A DNA stretch of 38,292 nt, taken from Bordetella parapertussis (lineage in GTDB: Bacteria > Pseudomonadota > Gammaproteobacteria > Burkholderiales > Burkholderiaceae_B). Positions 1-7,644 of the stretch are shown here, in pieces; positions within the stretch are counted from its first letter, which is position 1; every line of letters starts with the position of its first letter. Under the pieces are notes generated by a model. The model was given only the letters and a program-made list of their open reading frames with translations. It was not told the origin of the DNA and ran no database searches. The stretch lies in assembly GCA_945862495.1 (NCBI GenBank), contig CAMAYM010000014.1, positions 1 to 38,292 of the forward strand. The letters run 5' to 3'. Position numbers and translations under genes: made by a program.

Positions 1-1187
1 CTGTGATGCGCTCATATTCGCCTGTTGTTAAAGGCCATCAAGGACAGATCAAAAAAGCTGTGCAGATGTTGCTGCAAGCAGAGCGACCCATGATTTATAG
101 CGGTGGTGGCGTGATTTTGTCTGACGCTTCGCCCGAGCTCAATCAGTTCGTCAAGCTGATGGGAGCCCCTTGCACAAATACCTTGATGGGACTGGGTGCC
201 TATCCGTTCTCAGACAAGCAGTTCGTGGGGATGCCTGGGATGCACGGCACTTACGAAGCCAATATGGCGATGCAGCACTGCGACGTATTGATTGCGGTTG
301 GCGCGCGTTTTGATGATCGCGTGATTGGTAACCCCAAGCACTTTTCGCAAAATCCACGCAAAATCATTCACATCGATATCGATCCATCTTCAATTTCCAA
401 GCGCGTCAAAGTCGATGTGCCGATTGTTGGAAACGTCAAAGATGTCTTGATCGAGCTGATGTCGCAGTATCAGGCCGCCGCAGCAGAAACGCGACCAAAT
501 ACTGAGGCCTTGGCGAAGTGGTGGCAGCAAGTTGACGTTTGGCGCGGCAAAGAATGCATGAAGTTTGCCGACTCGACCGAGCTGATCAAGCCTCAGGCCG
601 TGGTGCAAAAGCTCTGGGAAGTCACTGGAGGCGATGCGTTTATTACTTCTGACGTTGGTCAGCACCAGATGTGGGCCGCTCAGTATTACGGTTTTGATAA
701 GCCCCGTCGCTGGATCAACTCGGGCGGTCTTGGCACCATGGGCGTTGGTTTGCCTTATGCCATGGGTGTACAGATGGCCAATCCGGACGCGACTGTGGCG
801 TGTATCACGGGCGAAGGCTCGATCCAGATGAATATCCAAGAGCTCTCGACCTGCCGTCAATATCATCTGACCCCCAAGATTATTTGTTTGAATAATCGCT
901 TTCTCGGGATGGTCCGTCAGTGGCAGCAGATTGATTATTCCTCACGTTATTCAGAGTCCTATATGGATGCGTTGCCTGATTTCGTTAAGTTGGCAGAGGC
1001 ATACGGCCACGTCGGGATGCGGATTGAAAAGCCTTCTGACGTTGAGGGTGCGTTGCGCGAAGCCTTCAAGCTCAAAGATCGTCTTGTATTCATGGACTTC
1101 ATTACGGATCAAAGCGAAAACGTCTGGCCAATGGTCAAGGCGGGTAAGGGCTTGACCGAAATGTTGCTCGGCTCTGAAGATCTATAA
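1..1187 (+). CDS. ilvI: Acetolactate synthase large subunit, 5'-truncated by the window
   Basis: Catalytic subunit of acetohydroxyacid synthase, the TPP- and FAD-dependent enzyme that makes acetolactate or acetohydroxybutyrate for valine, leucine and isoleucine. The frame is open to the left edge. About 394 codons are visible against a usual 570-590, so the N-terminal PYR domain is missing. What remains is the central FAD/nucleotide-binding domain (roughly the first 160 visible residues) and the C-terminal PP domain. The PP domain shows the TPP/Mg motif as ITGEGSIQMNIQELSTC followed by LNNRFLGMVRQWQ. The first motif has Glu where many family members have Asp (GDG). I recall this variant in other betaproteobacterial IlvI, so I do not read it as a defect. 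It ends 10 nt before ilvH, which is preceded by a good AAGGGG ribosome site, so the two are cotranscribed. The isoform name ilvI rather than ilvB is inferred from the small-subunit neighbour. Confidence 0.95.
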   Translation, partial: VMRSYSPVVKGHQGQIKKAVQMLLQAERPMIYSGGGVILSDASPELNQFVKLMGAPCTNTLMGLGAYPFSDKQFVGMPGMHGTYEANMAMQHCDVLIAVGARFDDRVIGNPKHFSQNPRKIIHIDIDPSSISKRVKVDVPIVGNVKDVLIELMSQYQAAAAETRPNTEALAKWWQQVDVWRGKECMKFADSTELIKPQAVVQKLWEVTGGDAFITSDVGQHQMWAAQYYGFDKPRRWINSGGLGTMGVGLPYAMGVQMANPDATVACITGEGSIQMNIQELSTCRQYHLTPKIICLNNRFLGMVRQWQQIDYSSRYSESYMDALPDFVKLAEAYGHVGMRIEKPSDVEGALREAFKLKDRLVFMDFITDQSENVWPMVKAGKGLTEMLLGSEDL

Positions 1188-1197
1188 GGGGACCACC

Positions 1198-1689
1198 ATG
1201 AAACATATTATTTCTGTTCTGATGGAAAACGCCCCAGGCGCATTGTCGCGTGTGGTCGGTCTATTCTCTGCACGTGGTTACAACATTGAAACCCTGACCG
1301 TCGCCCCGACCGAAGACAGTACACTTTCACGCTTGACGATGGTGACAATGGGCTCTGATGACGTGATCGAACAAATCACCAAGCATTTGAATCGTCTCGT
1401 AGACGTGATTAAGGTCGTTGATTTGACCGAAGGACCCCACATTGAGCGTGAGCTTATGTTGATAAAGGTTCGTGCGGTAGGCAAGGAGCGTGAAGAAATG
1501 AAGCGGATGGCGGATATTTTCCGTGGCCGTATCATCGATGTCACCGACAAAGCCTACACCATCGAGCTGACAGGTAATCAAGACAAGATTCAGGCGTTTA
1601 TCGACGCCTTGGATCGAAGTGCGATTTTGGAGACTGTCCGTACAGGCGTCTCAGGGATCGGTCGTGGCGAGCGTATCCTCAAGCTGTGA
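1198..1689 (+). CDS. ilvH: Acetolactate synthase small (regulatory) subunit
   Basis: Regulatory subunit that activates the large subunit and confers valine feedback inhibition. The 163-residue length is normal for IlvH. The N-terminal ACT domain starts MKHIISVLMENAPGALSRV and continues with the family-typical region FSARGYNIETLTV (about residues 23-35). The second half is the ACT-like C-terminal domain, with the ...VSGIGRGERILKL end typical of the family. The ATG is preceded by AAGGGG at 1186-1191. The gene is sandwiched between ilvI and ilvC in the usual ilvIHC order. No oddities seen. Confidence 0.97.
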   Translation: MKHIISVLMENAPGALSRVVGLFSARGYNIETLTVAPTEDSTLSRLTMVTMGSDDVIEQITKHLNRLVDVIKVVDLTEGPHIERELMLIKVRAVGKEREEMKRMADIFRGRIIDVTDKAYTIELTGNQDKIQAFIDALDRSAILETVRTGVSGIGRGERILKL

Positions 1690-1759
1690 TTTGCTGCTCA
1701 ATATTTAAAGTTATTCCAACTATCCATTGCATTCAATTTACAAAAATCTGGAGCCCAGA

Positions 1760-2776
1760 ATGAAGGTTTTTTACGATAAAGATTGTGACCTGTCCCTAAT
1801 CAAAGGTAAGACAGTTGCCATTGTTGGCTACGGTTCGCAAGGTCACGCGCACGCGCTGAACCTGCATGAGTCAGGTGTGAAAGTTGTAGTGGGTTTGCGC
1901 AAAGACGGCGCGTCCTGGAGCAAAGCAGCTAACGCGGGTTTGAAAGTTGCCGAAGTCGCCGATGCAGTCAAATCAGCGGACCTCGTCATGATGTTGTTGC
2001 CCGACGAAAACATCGGTCAGGTATATCGTGAAAGCGTCCACAGCAATATCAAGCCGGGCGCTGCGCTGGCTTTTGCACACGGCTTTAACGTGCATTACGG
2101 TCAAGTGGTCCCGCGTTCAGATATCGACGTGGTCATGATTGCTCCAAAGGCACCAGGCCATACTGTGCGTGGTACTTATTCGCAGGGCGGCGGCGTGCCA
2201 GCTCTGGTGGCCGTTCACCAAGACAACTCCGGCTCAGCCCGTGATGTGGCCTTGTCCTACGCTTGCGCCATCGGTAGTGGTCGCGCTGGCGTCATTGAGA
2301 CAAACTTCCGCGAAGAAACTGAAACTGACTTGTTTGGCGAGCAGGCAGTGTTGTGCGGCGGTACGGTTGAGCTGATCAAAGCGGGTTTCGAGACCTTGGT
2401 CGATGCAGGCTATGCACCAGAAATGGCCTACTTTGAGTGTTTGCATGAGCTCAAGTTGATCGTTGACTTGATCTACGAGGGCGGTATCGCCAACATGAAC
2501 TACTCAATCTCGAACAACGCCGAGTTTGGCGAGTACGAGACAGGTCCAAAGATCGTCACCGATGCAACACGTGCAGCAATGCGTCAGTGCTTGACCGACA
2601 TTCAGACTGGCGAGTATGCCAAGCGCTTTATTCTTGAGAACCAAGCAGGTGCGCCCGCGCTGATTTCGCGCCGTCGTATCAATGCAGAGTCGCAAATCGA
2701 AGTTGTGGGTGCTAAGTTGCGCGCCATGATGCCTTGGATTGCAGCGAACAAATTGGTCGACAAGACAAAGAACTGA
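1760..2776 (+). CDS. ilvC: Ketol-acid reductoisomerase (NADP+), class I
   Basis: Converts 2-acetolactate and 2-aceto-2-hydroxybutyrate to the dihydroxy acids, the second common step of branched-chain amino acid synthesis. The frame can be opened at a TTG at 1727. I chose the ATG at 1760 because GGAG lies 6 nt upstream (1750-1753), the protein then begins MKVFYDKDCDLSLIKGKTVA, and the length becomes 338 residues, exactly the short class I form. The Rossmann motif GYGSQGHAHAL starts at residue 23. An Arg/Ser-containing loop (GLRKDGASWSKA) suits NADPH. The metal/catalytic stretch ETETDLFGEQAVLCGG is intact. It lies 70 nt after ilvH and is followed by a strong intrinsic terminator. Confidence 0.97.
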   Translation: MKVFYDKDCDLSLIKGKTVAIVGYGSQGHAHALNLHESGVKVVVGLRKDGASWSKAANAGLKVAEVADAVKSADLVMMLLPDENIGQVYRESVHSNIKPGAALAFAHGFNVHYGQVVPRSDIDVVMIAPKAPGHTVRGTYSQGGGVPALVAVHQDNSGSARDVALSYACAIGSGRAGVIETNFREETETDLFGEQAVLCGGTVELIKAGFETLVDAGYAPEMAYFECLHELKLIVDLIYEGGIANMNYSISNNAEFGEYETGPKIVTDATRAAMRQCLTDIQTGEYAKRFILENQAGAPALISRRRINAESQIEVVGAKLRAMMPWIAANKLVDKTKN

Positions 2777-2803
2777 TTTGGTTTAATTCAGCAGGCATTT
2801 GAA

Positions 2804-2829
2804 ACACGCCCCTCGGGGCGTGTTTTTTT
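2804..2829 (+). terminator. Intrinsic terminator after ilvC
   Basis: ACACGCCCC (2804-2812) pairs with GGGGCGTGT (2815-2823), or equivalently a 7-bp stem closed by a CTCG tetraloop. Seven T residues follow directly (2823-2829). This is a textbook rho-independent terminator. It ends only 20 nt before the psd start codon. Confidence 0.85.
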
Positions 2830-2849
2830 GGGTTAACCTTCTACCTACA

Positions 2850-3506
2850 ATGAATACACCTCACTATCCCCATCCCATTATTGCCCGCGAGGGTTGGCCT
2901 TTTCTGGCTGGCTCGATCCTGATTGCTTTGCTGGTGACCTGGTTTTCACCTGCTTGGTCTGTATTGTTTTGGATCATTGCGATTTTTGTCCTACAGTTTT
3001 TTCGTGATCCAGCCCGATCCGGTTCAACCGAGCCTGGTGCCGTTCTTTCTCCTGCCGATGGCCGGATTGTCGTGGTCGAAGAAACCCAGGATCCTTACGC
3101 TGATCGCAAGGCGCTAAAAATTAGCGTGTTCATGAACGTTTTTAACGTGCATAGCAACCGTTCGCCCGTGGATGGCGAAGTGCTCATGACACAATACTTT
3201 CCGGGTAAGTTTTTTAACGCTGCGCTAGACAAGGCCTCTTTTGAAAATGAGCGCAATGCAATGGTTTTGCGCATGCCCGATGGTCATATTGTGACAGCGG
3301 TTCAGGTGGCAGGTCTCGTGGCCAAGCGGATTCTTTGTTATACAAAACAGGGTGATACTCTTTATCGCGGTCAGCGTTACGGCTTTATCCGCTTTGGTTC
3401 GCGCGTAGATGTTTATTTGCCTTTAGGTTCACGCCCCCGCGTGGCGATTGGTGACAAGGTCAGTGCCACCACGACCGTTCTCGCCGATTTATCTGAAACT
3501 CTTTAG
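2850..3506 (+). CDS. psd: Phosphatidylserine decarboxylase proenzyme (short form)
   Basis: Inner-membrane enzyme making phosphatidylethanolamine from phosphatidylserine. The 218-residue length and motifs fit the short, archaeal/bacterial PSD subgroup rather than the long E. coli type. Residues about 16-52 are one or two hydrophobic segments. Conserved blocks include LSPADGRIVVVEE and FMNVFNVHSNRSPVDGEV. The self-cleavage site is RFGSRVD: cleavage between Gly183 and Ser184 would give the pyruvoyl cofactor on the alpha chain. The frame extends upstream to 2799, but that extension would run through the ilvC terminator, so the ATG at 2850 is preferred. No clear Shine-Dalgarno sequence precedes it. 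It is followed 25 nt later by pssA, the preceding step of the same pathway. Confidence 0.93.
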   Translation: MNTPHYPHPIIAREGWPFLAGSILIALLVTWFSPAWSVLFWIIAIFVLQFFRDPARSGSTEPGAVLSPADGRIVVVEETQDPYADRKALKISVFMNVFNVHSNRSPVDGEVLMTQYFPGKFFNAALDKASFENERNAMVLRMPDGHIVTAVQVAGLVAKRILCYTKQGDTLYRGQRYGFIRFGSRVDVYLPLGSRPRVAIGDKVSATTTVLADLSETL

Positions 3507-3531
3507 TTTGACACTTTAGTGAGCGACCCCC

Positions 3532-4275
3532 ATGCCTGTTAACCCCTTGCGCGATCCCGAGCAACGCCACCGCAGCATTTACCTGCTGCCCAACGCGTTT
3601 ACGACTGCCGCGTTATTTGCGGGGTTCTATGCTGTCGTTCAGGCTATGAATGGTCGCTTCGAAATGGCGGCGATCGCCATCTTTGTCGCAATGGTCTTGG
3701 ACGGTATGGATGGTCGTGTGGCACGTCTGACCAAAACGACTTCTGCCTTTGGTGAGCAATACGACTCGCTTTCTGATATGACATCTTTTGGCGTTGCGCC
3801 AGCGCTAGTGATGTACGAGTGGGCACTTAACGATTTGGGTCGCTGGGGATGGCTGGCAGCTTTTGTCTATGTGTGTGGTGCTGCCTTGCGTCTTGCGCGC
3901 TTCAATACCAATATCGATGTGGTAGACAAAAGGTTTTTTCAAGGTCTGCCGAGTCCAGCTGCAGGTGCGCTGATCGCTGGCTTTGTTTGGCTGGTGGTCG
4001 ATAACCGCCTGCAGGTGCCCAAGGAGTTGTTAGCTTGGACTGCGTTTGTCATCACGCTTTATTGTGGTGTAGCAATGGTTTCTAATTTGCCCTTTTACAG
4101 CGGTAAGTCTTTTGCTTTGGGGCGCAGTGTGCCTTTTTGGGTGATTTTGGTCTTTGTAGCAGGCTTTGTCTTCATCTCAAGCAACCCACCCGTGATCCTG
4201 TTTGGATTGTTTATCGTCTACGGACTATCTGGGTGGGGTGTCTGGCTCTGGCGCTGGCAGCGCAGCAAACGCTGA
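3532..4275 (+). CDS. pssA: CDP-diacylglycerol--serine O-phosphatidyltransferase
   Basis: Integral membrane enzyme producing phosphatidylserine from CDP-diacylglycerol and serine, which Psd (encoded just upstream) then decarboxylates. The CDP-alcohol phosphatidyltransferase signature is complete: Asp57, Asp60-Gly61, Ala64-Arg65, Gly74, Asp78 and Asp82. Several hydrophobic helices follow (about residues 100-120, 145-160, 165-180, 195-240). The 247-residue length matches the type II, Bacillus-like membrane PssA rather than the ribosome-associated E. coli enzyme. It overlaps its own terminator and converges on the lipoprotein gene at 4314. Confidence 0.94.
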   Translation: MPVNPLRDPEQRHRSIYLLPNAFTTAALFAGFYAVVQAMNGRFEMAAIAIFVAMVLDGMDGRVARLTKTTSAFGEQYDSLSDMTSFGVAPALVMYEWALNDLGRWGWLAAFVYVCGAALRLARFNTNIDVVDKRFFQGLPSPAAGALIAGFVWLVVDNRLQVPKELLAWTAFVITLYCGVAMVSNLPFYSGKSFALGRSVPFWVILVFVAGFVFISSNPPVILFGLFIVYGLSGWGVWLWRWQRSKR

Positions 4276-4315
4276 GATATTGTCAGCGTGCTGCATATTG
4301 AGCGTTTGCGTTTTT
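4265..4315 (+). terminator. Terminator at the end of pssA
   Basis: GCAAACGCT (4265-4273) pairs perfectly with AGCGTTTGC (4301-4309), followed by G and five T (4311-4315). The left arm includes the end of the pssA coding sequence and the first base of its TGA stop. The 27-nt loop can form an alternative small hairpin (ACGCTGA/TCAGCGT). The T tract overlaps the stop codon of the convergent lipoprotein gene. Confidence 0.6.
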
Positions 4316-4880
4316 AGCGCATTCTGTCGCCATCACCCAACGAATCTGGATCAGGCGCAGGGTGGAAGCGGTTGACGAGATTGCCCTGAGCGCCCATATA
4401 GACGTACATCATTGAGGGCCATACGTCTTCTTGTTTGTACCGGTAGGCCCAGACAATTTCATGTCCCTTGGCAATCCCGTATTTGTTGGCTGGCTCGCCA
4501 AACTCACACGCTAATTGCTTATCAGTCCATTTTCCAGTGGCTAACACTTGAAAATGTGCGTCAGTCAATAATTGCTGCATCCCAACAACTTTGCCGTCTT
4601 TGGTTGTGTTGGTACCCCAAGCGTACTGACCATAGGGTTGCATGGTCCAAATCAGGCGTTGTGTACCGTCATCACGTGTACAAACGGTTGAGGGCTTGCC
4701 GAGCTTTTGAATGGCCTCTGCTGTGGTCATACCGGGTTTGACGGATTGATAGTTGGCGCAACCAGCCAGTATTGCGATAGATGTCAGCGCAAGCGCAAAG
4801 CTAATCGGACGGATCGCGCGCAGACCGCGTTTCGACCTAGAGACTGGCTGAGGAGCGGAAATGAATGTCATTTTGGTCAT
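4314..4880 (-). CDS. Putative outer-membrane lipoprotein with two SmpA/OmlA-like repeats
   Basis: An exported lipoprotein of unknown function. The basic n-region and hydrophobic stretch (RPISFALALTSIAI) end in a lipobox LAGC, with the lipidated Cys at about residue 41. The mature part contains two related blocks. The first is VKPGMTTAEAIQKLGKPS...RLIWTMQPYG. The second is ATGKWTDKQLACEFGEPAN...EIVWAYRYK. Each has the turn-helix-GxP pattern of the BamE/SmpA-OmlA fold. An ATG 12 nt upstream (4892) is also in frame, but GAGG lies about 8 nt before 4880, so 4880 is preferred (188 residues). It is divergent from rpsO and convergent with pssA. A role in envelope assembly is a family-level guess only. 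No partner genes are adjacent. Confidence 0.8.
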   Translation of the reverse strand: MTKMTFISAPQPVSRSKRGLRAIRPISFALALTSIAILAGCANYQSVKPGMTTAEAIQKLGKPSTVCTRDDGTQRLIWTMQPYGQYAWGTNTTKDGKVVGMQQLLTDAHFQVLATGKWTDKQLACEFGEPANKYGIAKGHEIVWAYRYKQEDVWPSMMYVYMGAQGNLVNRFHPAPDPDSLGDGDRMR

Positions 4881-4948
4881 TATGGGCCTCATCTAATGTC
4901 TAATCATTGGTCCGACTTGAACCATTTAGATAGATTTTAGCCAATCGG

Positions 4949-4970
4949 CTATAATACAAAAGTATTATAG
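4949..4970. promoter_or_regulatory. Palindromic pair of divergent -10 elements (rpsO / lipoprotein)
   Basis: CTATAATAC (4949-4957) and GTATTATAG (4962-4970) are perfect inverted repeats around AAAA. Each arm contains a consensus TATAAT -10 hexamer: 4950-4955 on + for rpsO and 4969-4964 on - for the lipoprotein gene. No convincing -35 box is found at 16-18 bp on either side. The rpsO transcript would start near 4962. Confidence 0.55.
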
Positions 4971-4997
4971 TTGTTTATTATTATTTTTTTCTATTCA

Positions 4998-5036
4998 CGT
5001 CAGGTCACCTCAGGCCTGACGCTTGTCACTTGAGGT
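4998..5036 (+). promoter_or_regulatory. Putative S15 autoregulatory pseudoknot in the rpsO leader
   Basis: Stem 1 is CGTCAGG (4998-5004) with CCTGACG (5015-5021). Its loop carries ACCTCA (5007-5012), which is complementary to TGAGGT (5031-5036). That segment contains the rpsO Shine-Dalgarno GAGG (5032-5035), 8 nt before the ATG at 5044. The connecting loops are 2 nt (crossing stem 2), 2 nt (junction) and 9 nt (crossing stem 1), which is sterically sound for an H-type pseudoknot. In E. coli, S15 is known to repress its own mRNA through a pseudoknot at the ribosome site. The present sequence is a candidate analogue, predicted by eye. Confidence 0.6.
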
Positions 5037-5043
5037 CATAAAA

Positions 5044-5313
5044 ATGTCTGTTGCTGATATTAATAAATCCGACATCGTCGCGCAATACCAACGCGCTCAG
5101 GGCGATACCGGTTCCCCAGAAGTCCAAGTGGCTTTGCTGACAGCGCGTATTAACGAGCTGACAGGTCACTTTAAAACCCACATGAAAGACCACCACTCAC
5201 GTCGCGGCCTGCTTCGCATGGTGAGCCGTCGTCGTAAGTTGCTAGATTATCTCAAGAGCCGCAACCCAGATTCCTATCGTGCACTGATCGAAAAACTCGG
5301 TCTGCGTAAGTGA
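5044..5313 (+). CDS. rpsO: 30S ribosomal protein S15
   Basis: Primary 16S rRNA-binding protein of the small-subunit platform. The ATG at 5044 gives the canonical 89 residues. An in-frame upstream start would add seven residues translated from the Shine-Dalgarno region and is rejected. Signature regions are GDTGSPEVQVALLTARI, LTGHFKTHMKDHHSRRGL and VSRRRKLLDYLKSRN. The GAGG ribosome site is at 5032-5035 with 8-nt spacing. It is linked to pnp through a hairpin terminator, as in the rpsO-pnp arrangement widespread in proteobacteria. Confidence 0.98.
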   Translation: MSVADINKSDIVAQYQRAQGDTGSPEVQVALLTARINELTGHFKTHMKDHHSRRGLLRMVSRRRKLLDYLKSRNPDSYRALIEKLGLRK

Positions 5314-5345
5314 TCGGTATCCATGGGGCAGTCTCCCCGTGAGTC

Positions 5346-5391
5346 AACCGTGGTCGGTGCGGCACTACTGTCGCAACGTCCACGGTTTTTT
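5346..5391 (+). terminator. Nested hairpin terminator between rpsO and pnp
   Basis: Outer stem AACCGTGG (5346-5353) with CCACGGTT (5380-5387). An inner stem is TGCG (5358-5361) with CGCA (5372-5375). The outer stem runs into TTTTTT (5386-5391). It probably terminates part of rpsO transcription and could also be a ribonuclease processing site ahead of pnp, as at the equivalent E. coli position. Confidence 0.7.
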
Positions 5392-5412
5392 ATTTGTAAG
5401 GAATAAATTGTC

Positions 5413-7587
5413 ATGTTCAATAAAGTGACCAAATCGTTTCAGTATGGACAACATACTGTCGTGCTTGAGACTGGTGAAATTGCTCGCCAGTCCTCAGGTG
5501 CAGTGCTCGTAACCGTCGAAGATACTGTCGTGCTCGCAACAGTTGTTGCCAAAAAAGAAGCCAAATCAGGACAGGATTTTTTCCCCCTGACTGTTGACTA
5601 CATCGAAAAAACCTACGCTGCTGGCAAGATCCCCGGTGGATTTTTCAAACGCGAAGGCAAGCCTTCCGAAAAAGAAACGCTGACGTCGCGTCTGATCGAC
5701 CGTCCATTGCGTCCATTGTTCCCAGAGGGTTTCTATAACGAAGTTCAGGTCATCATTCACGTCCTGTCCTGCAATCCAGAAATCGATCCTGATATCCCTG
5801 CAATGATCGGCGCATCCGCTGCCCTAGCCATTTCAGGTATTCCATTCAACGGTCCTATTGGTGCCGCACGCGTGGGTTATATCGATGGTCAGTACTTGGT
5901 CAACCCAACCGCCAGTCAGCTCAAGACCTCACAGATGGACCTCATCGTTGCCGGTACAGAAGCCGCAGTGTTGATGGTTGAGTCTGAGGCTCAGCAGTTG
6001 TCTGAGGAAGTCATGCTGGGTGGTGTGGTGTTCGGTCACAATGCCATGCAAGCCGTAATCGGCGCGATCAATGACCTCGTGCGCGAAGCTGGCAAGCCCG
6101 ACTGGGACTGGCAGCCTGCTGCCAAAAACGAAGCGTTGATCGCTTCTGTGACTGCGGCTGCTCAGGATGCCCTCTACGCCGCCTACCAGACACGTCAAAA
6201 GCAAGAGCGCACCACACAATTGCGTCAGGTGTACGCAAGCGTGCATGCCAAGCTTGCTGAAGCGGCTACAGCCCAAGGTGTTTCAGCACCCGATGGCGTG
6301 ACCGTTGACAATATTTTGTTTGATCTCGAAGCCAAGATCGTGCGCAGCCAGATTCTGAGCGGTGAGCCACGCATTGACGGCCGTGACACACGTACCGTGC
6401 GTCCGATCGAAATCCGCCTGGGCGTTTTGCCTCGTGTCCACGGTAGCGCCTTGTTTACGCGTGGTGAAACACAGGCCTTGGTCATTGCAACACTCGGTAC
6501 CAAGCAAAACGAGCAAATCATCGATGCGCTGATGGGCGAGTATCGTGACCGTTTCCTGATGCACTACAACATGCCTCCGTTTGCGACCGGCGAAACAGGT
6601 CGTGTCGGTACACCCAAGCGCCGCGAAATCGGCCACGGTCGTCTGGCCAAGCGCTCGCTCGTGCCGTTGTTGCCTGATGCCCAAGACTTCCAGTACACCA
6701 TTCGCTTGGTCTCGGAAATCACCGAGTCAAACGGTTCGTCCTCCATGGCGTCCGTGTGCGGCGGTTCGCTGGCGATGATGGATGCTGGTGTGCCTCTCAA
6801 GGATCACGTTGCAGGTGTGGCTATGGGCTTGATCCTCAACGAGGGCAAGTTCGCTGTCTTGACCGACATCCTGGGCGATGAAGATCACCTCGGCGATATG
6901 GACTTCAAAGTAGCAGGTACTGAAAACGGTATTACTGCTTTGCAAATGGACATCAAAATCCAGGGCATCACCAAAGAAATCATGCAAGTCGCATTGGCTC
7001 AGGCTCGCGACGGACGTTTGCATATTTTGAGCAAAATGCGCGAAGCCATTCAGAACTCACGTGGCGAGCTGTCAGCCTTTGCACCACGTATGCTCAGCAT
7101 GAAGATCAATCCTGAAAAGATTCGTGATGTGATCGGTAAGGGCGGCGCAACGATTCGTGCGTTGACAGAAGAAACTGGTTGCCAGATCGATATCTCTGAT
7201 GACGGTACGATCGTGATTTCCAGTGCTGATCTTGATCGTGCGCATGATGCGCAGCGCCGTATTACTGAACTGACAGCGGATGTCGAAGTCGGTCAGGAAT
7301 ACGACGGTAGCGTTTTGCGTCTGCTTGATTTTGGCGCCATCGTTCAGGTCTTGCCAGGACGTGATGGTTTGTTGCACATCTCTGAGATTGCAAACTACCG
7401 CATCGCCAATATCAATGACGTGCTCAAGGTCGGTCAGGCTTTGCGCGTTAAAGTGATTGAGGCGGATGACAAGGGTCGTTTGCGCTTGTCGGTCAAAGCC
7501 ATTGGTGGCATTGAGCAGCAAGGTGGTGCACCCGCCGCTGACGCAGCCGCTCCTGCTGCTGCAGCACCAGAGGCACCCGCCCAGTAA
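5413..7587 (+). CDS. pnp: Polyribonucleotide nucleotidyltransferase (PNPase)
   Basis: Phosphorolytic 3'-5' exoribonuclease of mRNA decay and the degradosome. The 724-residue protein has the full domain set. RNase PH domain 1 (about 10-220) is followed by the alpha-helical linker and RNase PH domain 2 (about 315-540, including the FLMHYNMPPFATGETGRVG block). A KH domain has the GKGGATIR loop at about 574-581. An S1 domain spans about 623-695 (GQEYDGSVLRLLDFGAIVQV... LLHISEI). The last ~28 residues are a low-complexity Ala/Pro tail. AAGGA at 5398-5402 precedes the ATG by 10 nt. It ends 20 nt before a strong terminator. Confidence 0.98.
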   Translation: MFNKVTKSFQYGQHTVVLETGEIARQSSGAVLVTVEDTVVLATVVAKKEAKSGQDFFPLTVDYIEKTYAAGKIPGGFFKREGKPSEKETLTSRLIDRPLRPLFPEGFYNEVQVIIHVLSCNPEIDPDIPAMIGASAALAISGIPFNGPIGAARVGYIDGQYLVNPTASQLKTSQMDLIVAGTEAAVLMVESEAQQLSEEVMLGGVVFGHNAMQAVIGAINDLVREAGKPDWDWQPAAKNEALIASVTAAAQDALYAAYQTRQKQERTTQLRQVYASVHAKLAEAATAQGVSAPDGVTVDNILFDLEAKIVRSQILSGEPRIDGRDTRTVRPIEIRLGVLPRVHGSALFTRGETQALVIATLGTKQNEQIIDALMGEYRDRFLMHYNMPPFATGETGRVGTPKRREIGHGRLAKRSLVPLLPDAQDFQYTIRLVSEITESNGSSSMASVCGGSLAMMDAGVPLKDHVAGVAMGLILNEGKFAVLTDILGDEDHLGDMDFKVAGTENGITALQMDIKIQGITKEIMQVALAQARDGRLHILSKMREAIQNSRGELSAFAPRMLSMKINPEKIRDVIGKGGATIRALTEETGCQIDISDDGTIVISSADLDRAHDAQRRITELTADVEVGQEYDGSVLRLLDFGAIVQVLPGRDGLLHISEIANYRIANINDVLKVGQALRVKVIEADDKGRLRLSVKAIGGIEQQGGAPAADAAAPAAAAPEAPAQ

Positions 7588-7607
7588 TTACTGACGGTCT
7601 GTCGTTA

Positions 7608-7644
7608 AAAACCCTGTCAGGTCAAAAGCCTGCAGGGTTTTTTT
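7608..7644. terminator. Strong terminator between pnp and the convergent PIN gene
   Basis: AAACCCTG with CAGGGTTT is extended inward by CAGG (7618-7621) with CCTG (7629-7632), and the stem ends in a run of T to 7644. On the opposite strand the left A-run gives a T-run, so it can act in both directions. The right arm and the apical loop lie inside the last codons of the PIN-domain gene. Confidence 0.85.

Noticed and set aside
780..920. Glu in place of Asp in the TPP GDG motif of the acetolactate synthase as a sign of inactivation
   Set aside because: The rest of the PP domain is intact, the gene sits in a normal ilvIHC operon, and I recall the same variant in other betaproteobacterial IlvI proteins.
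2846..2851. TACAAT -10 box for psd
   Set aside because: It overlaps the psd start codon, so transcription would begin inside the gene.
6283..6684. Long antisense frames within pnp and also within aceE (9622-10086)
   Set aside because: They mirror codon bias of well-identified genes, have no ribosome site or recognisable domain, and lie wholly inside conserved coding sequence.
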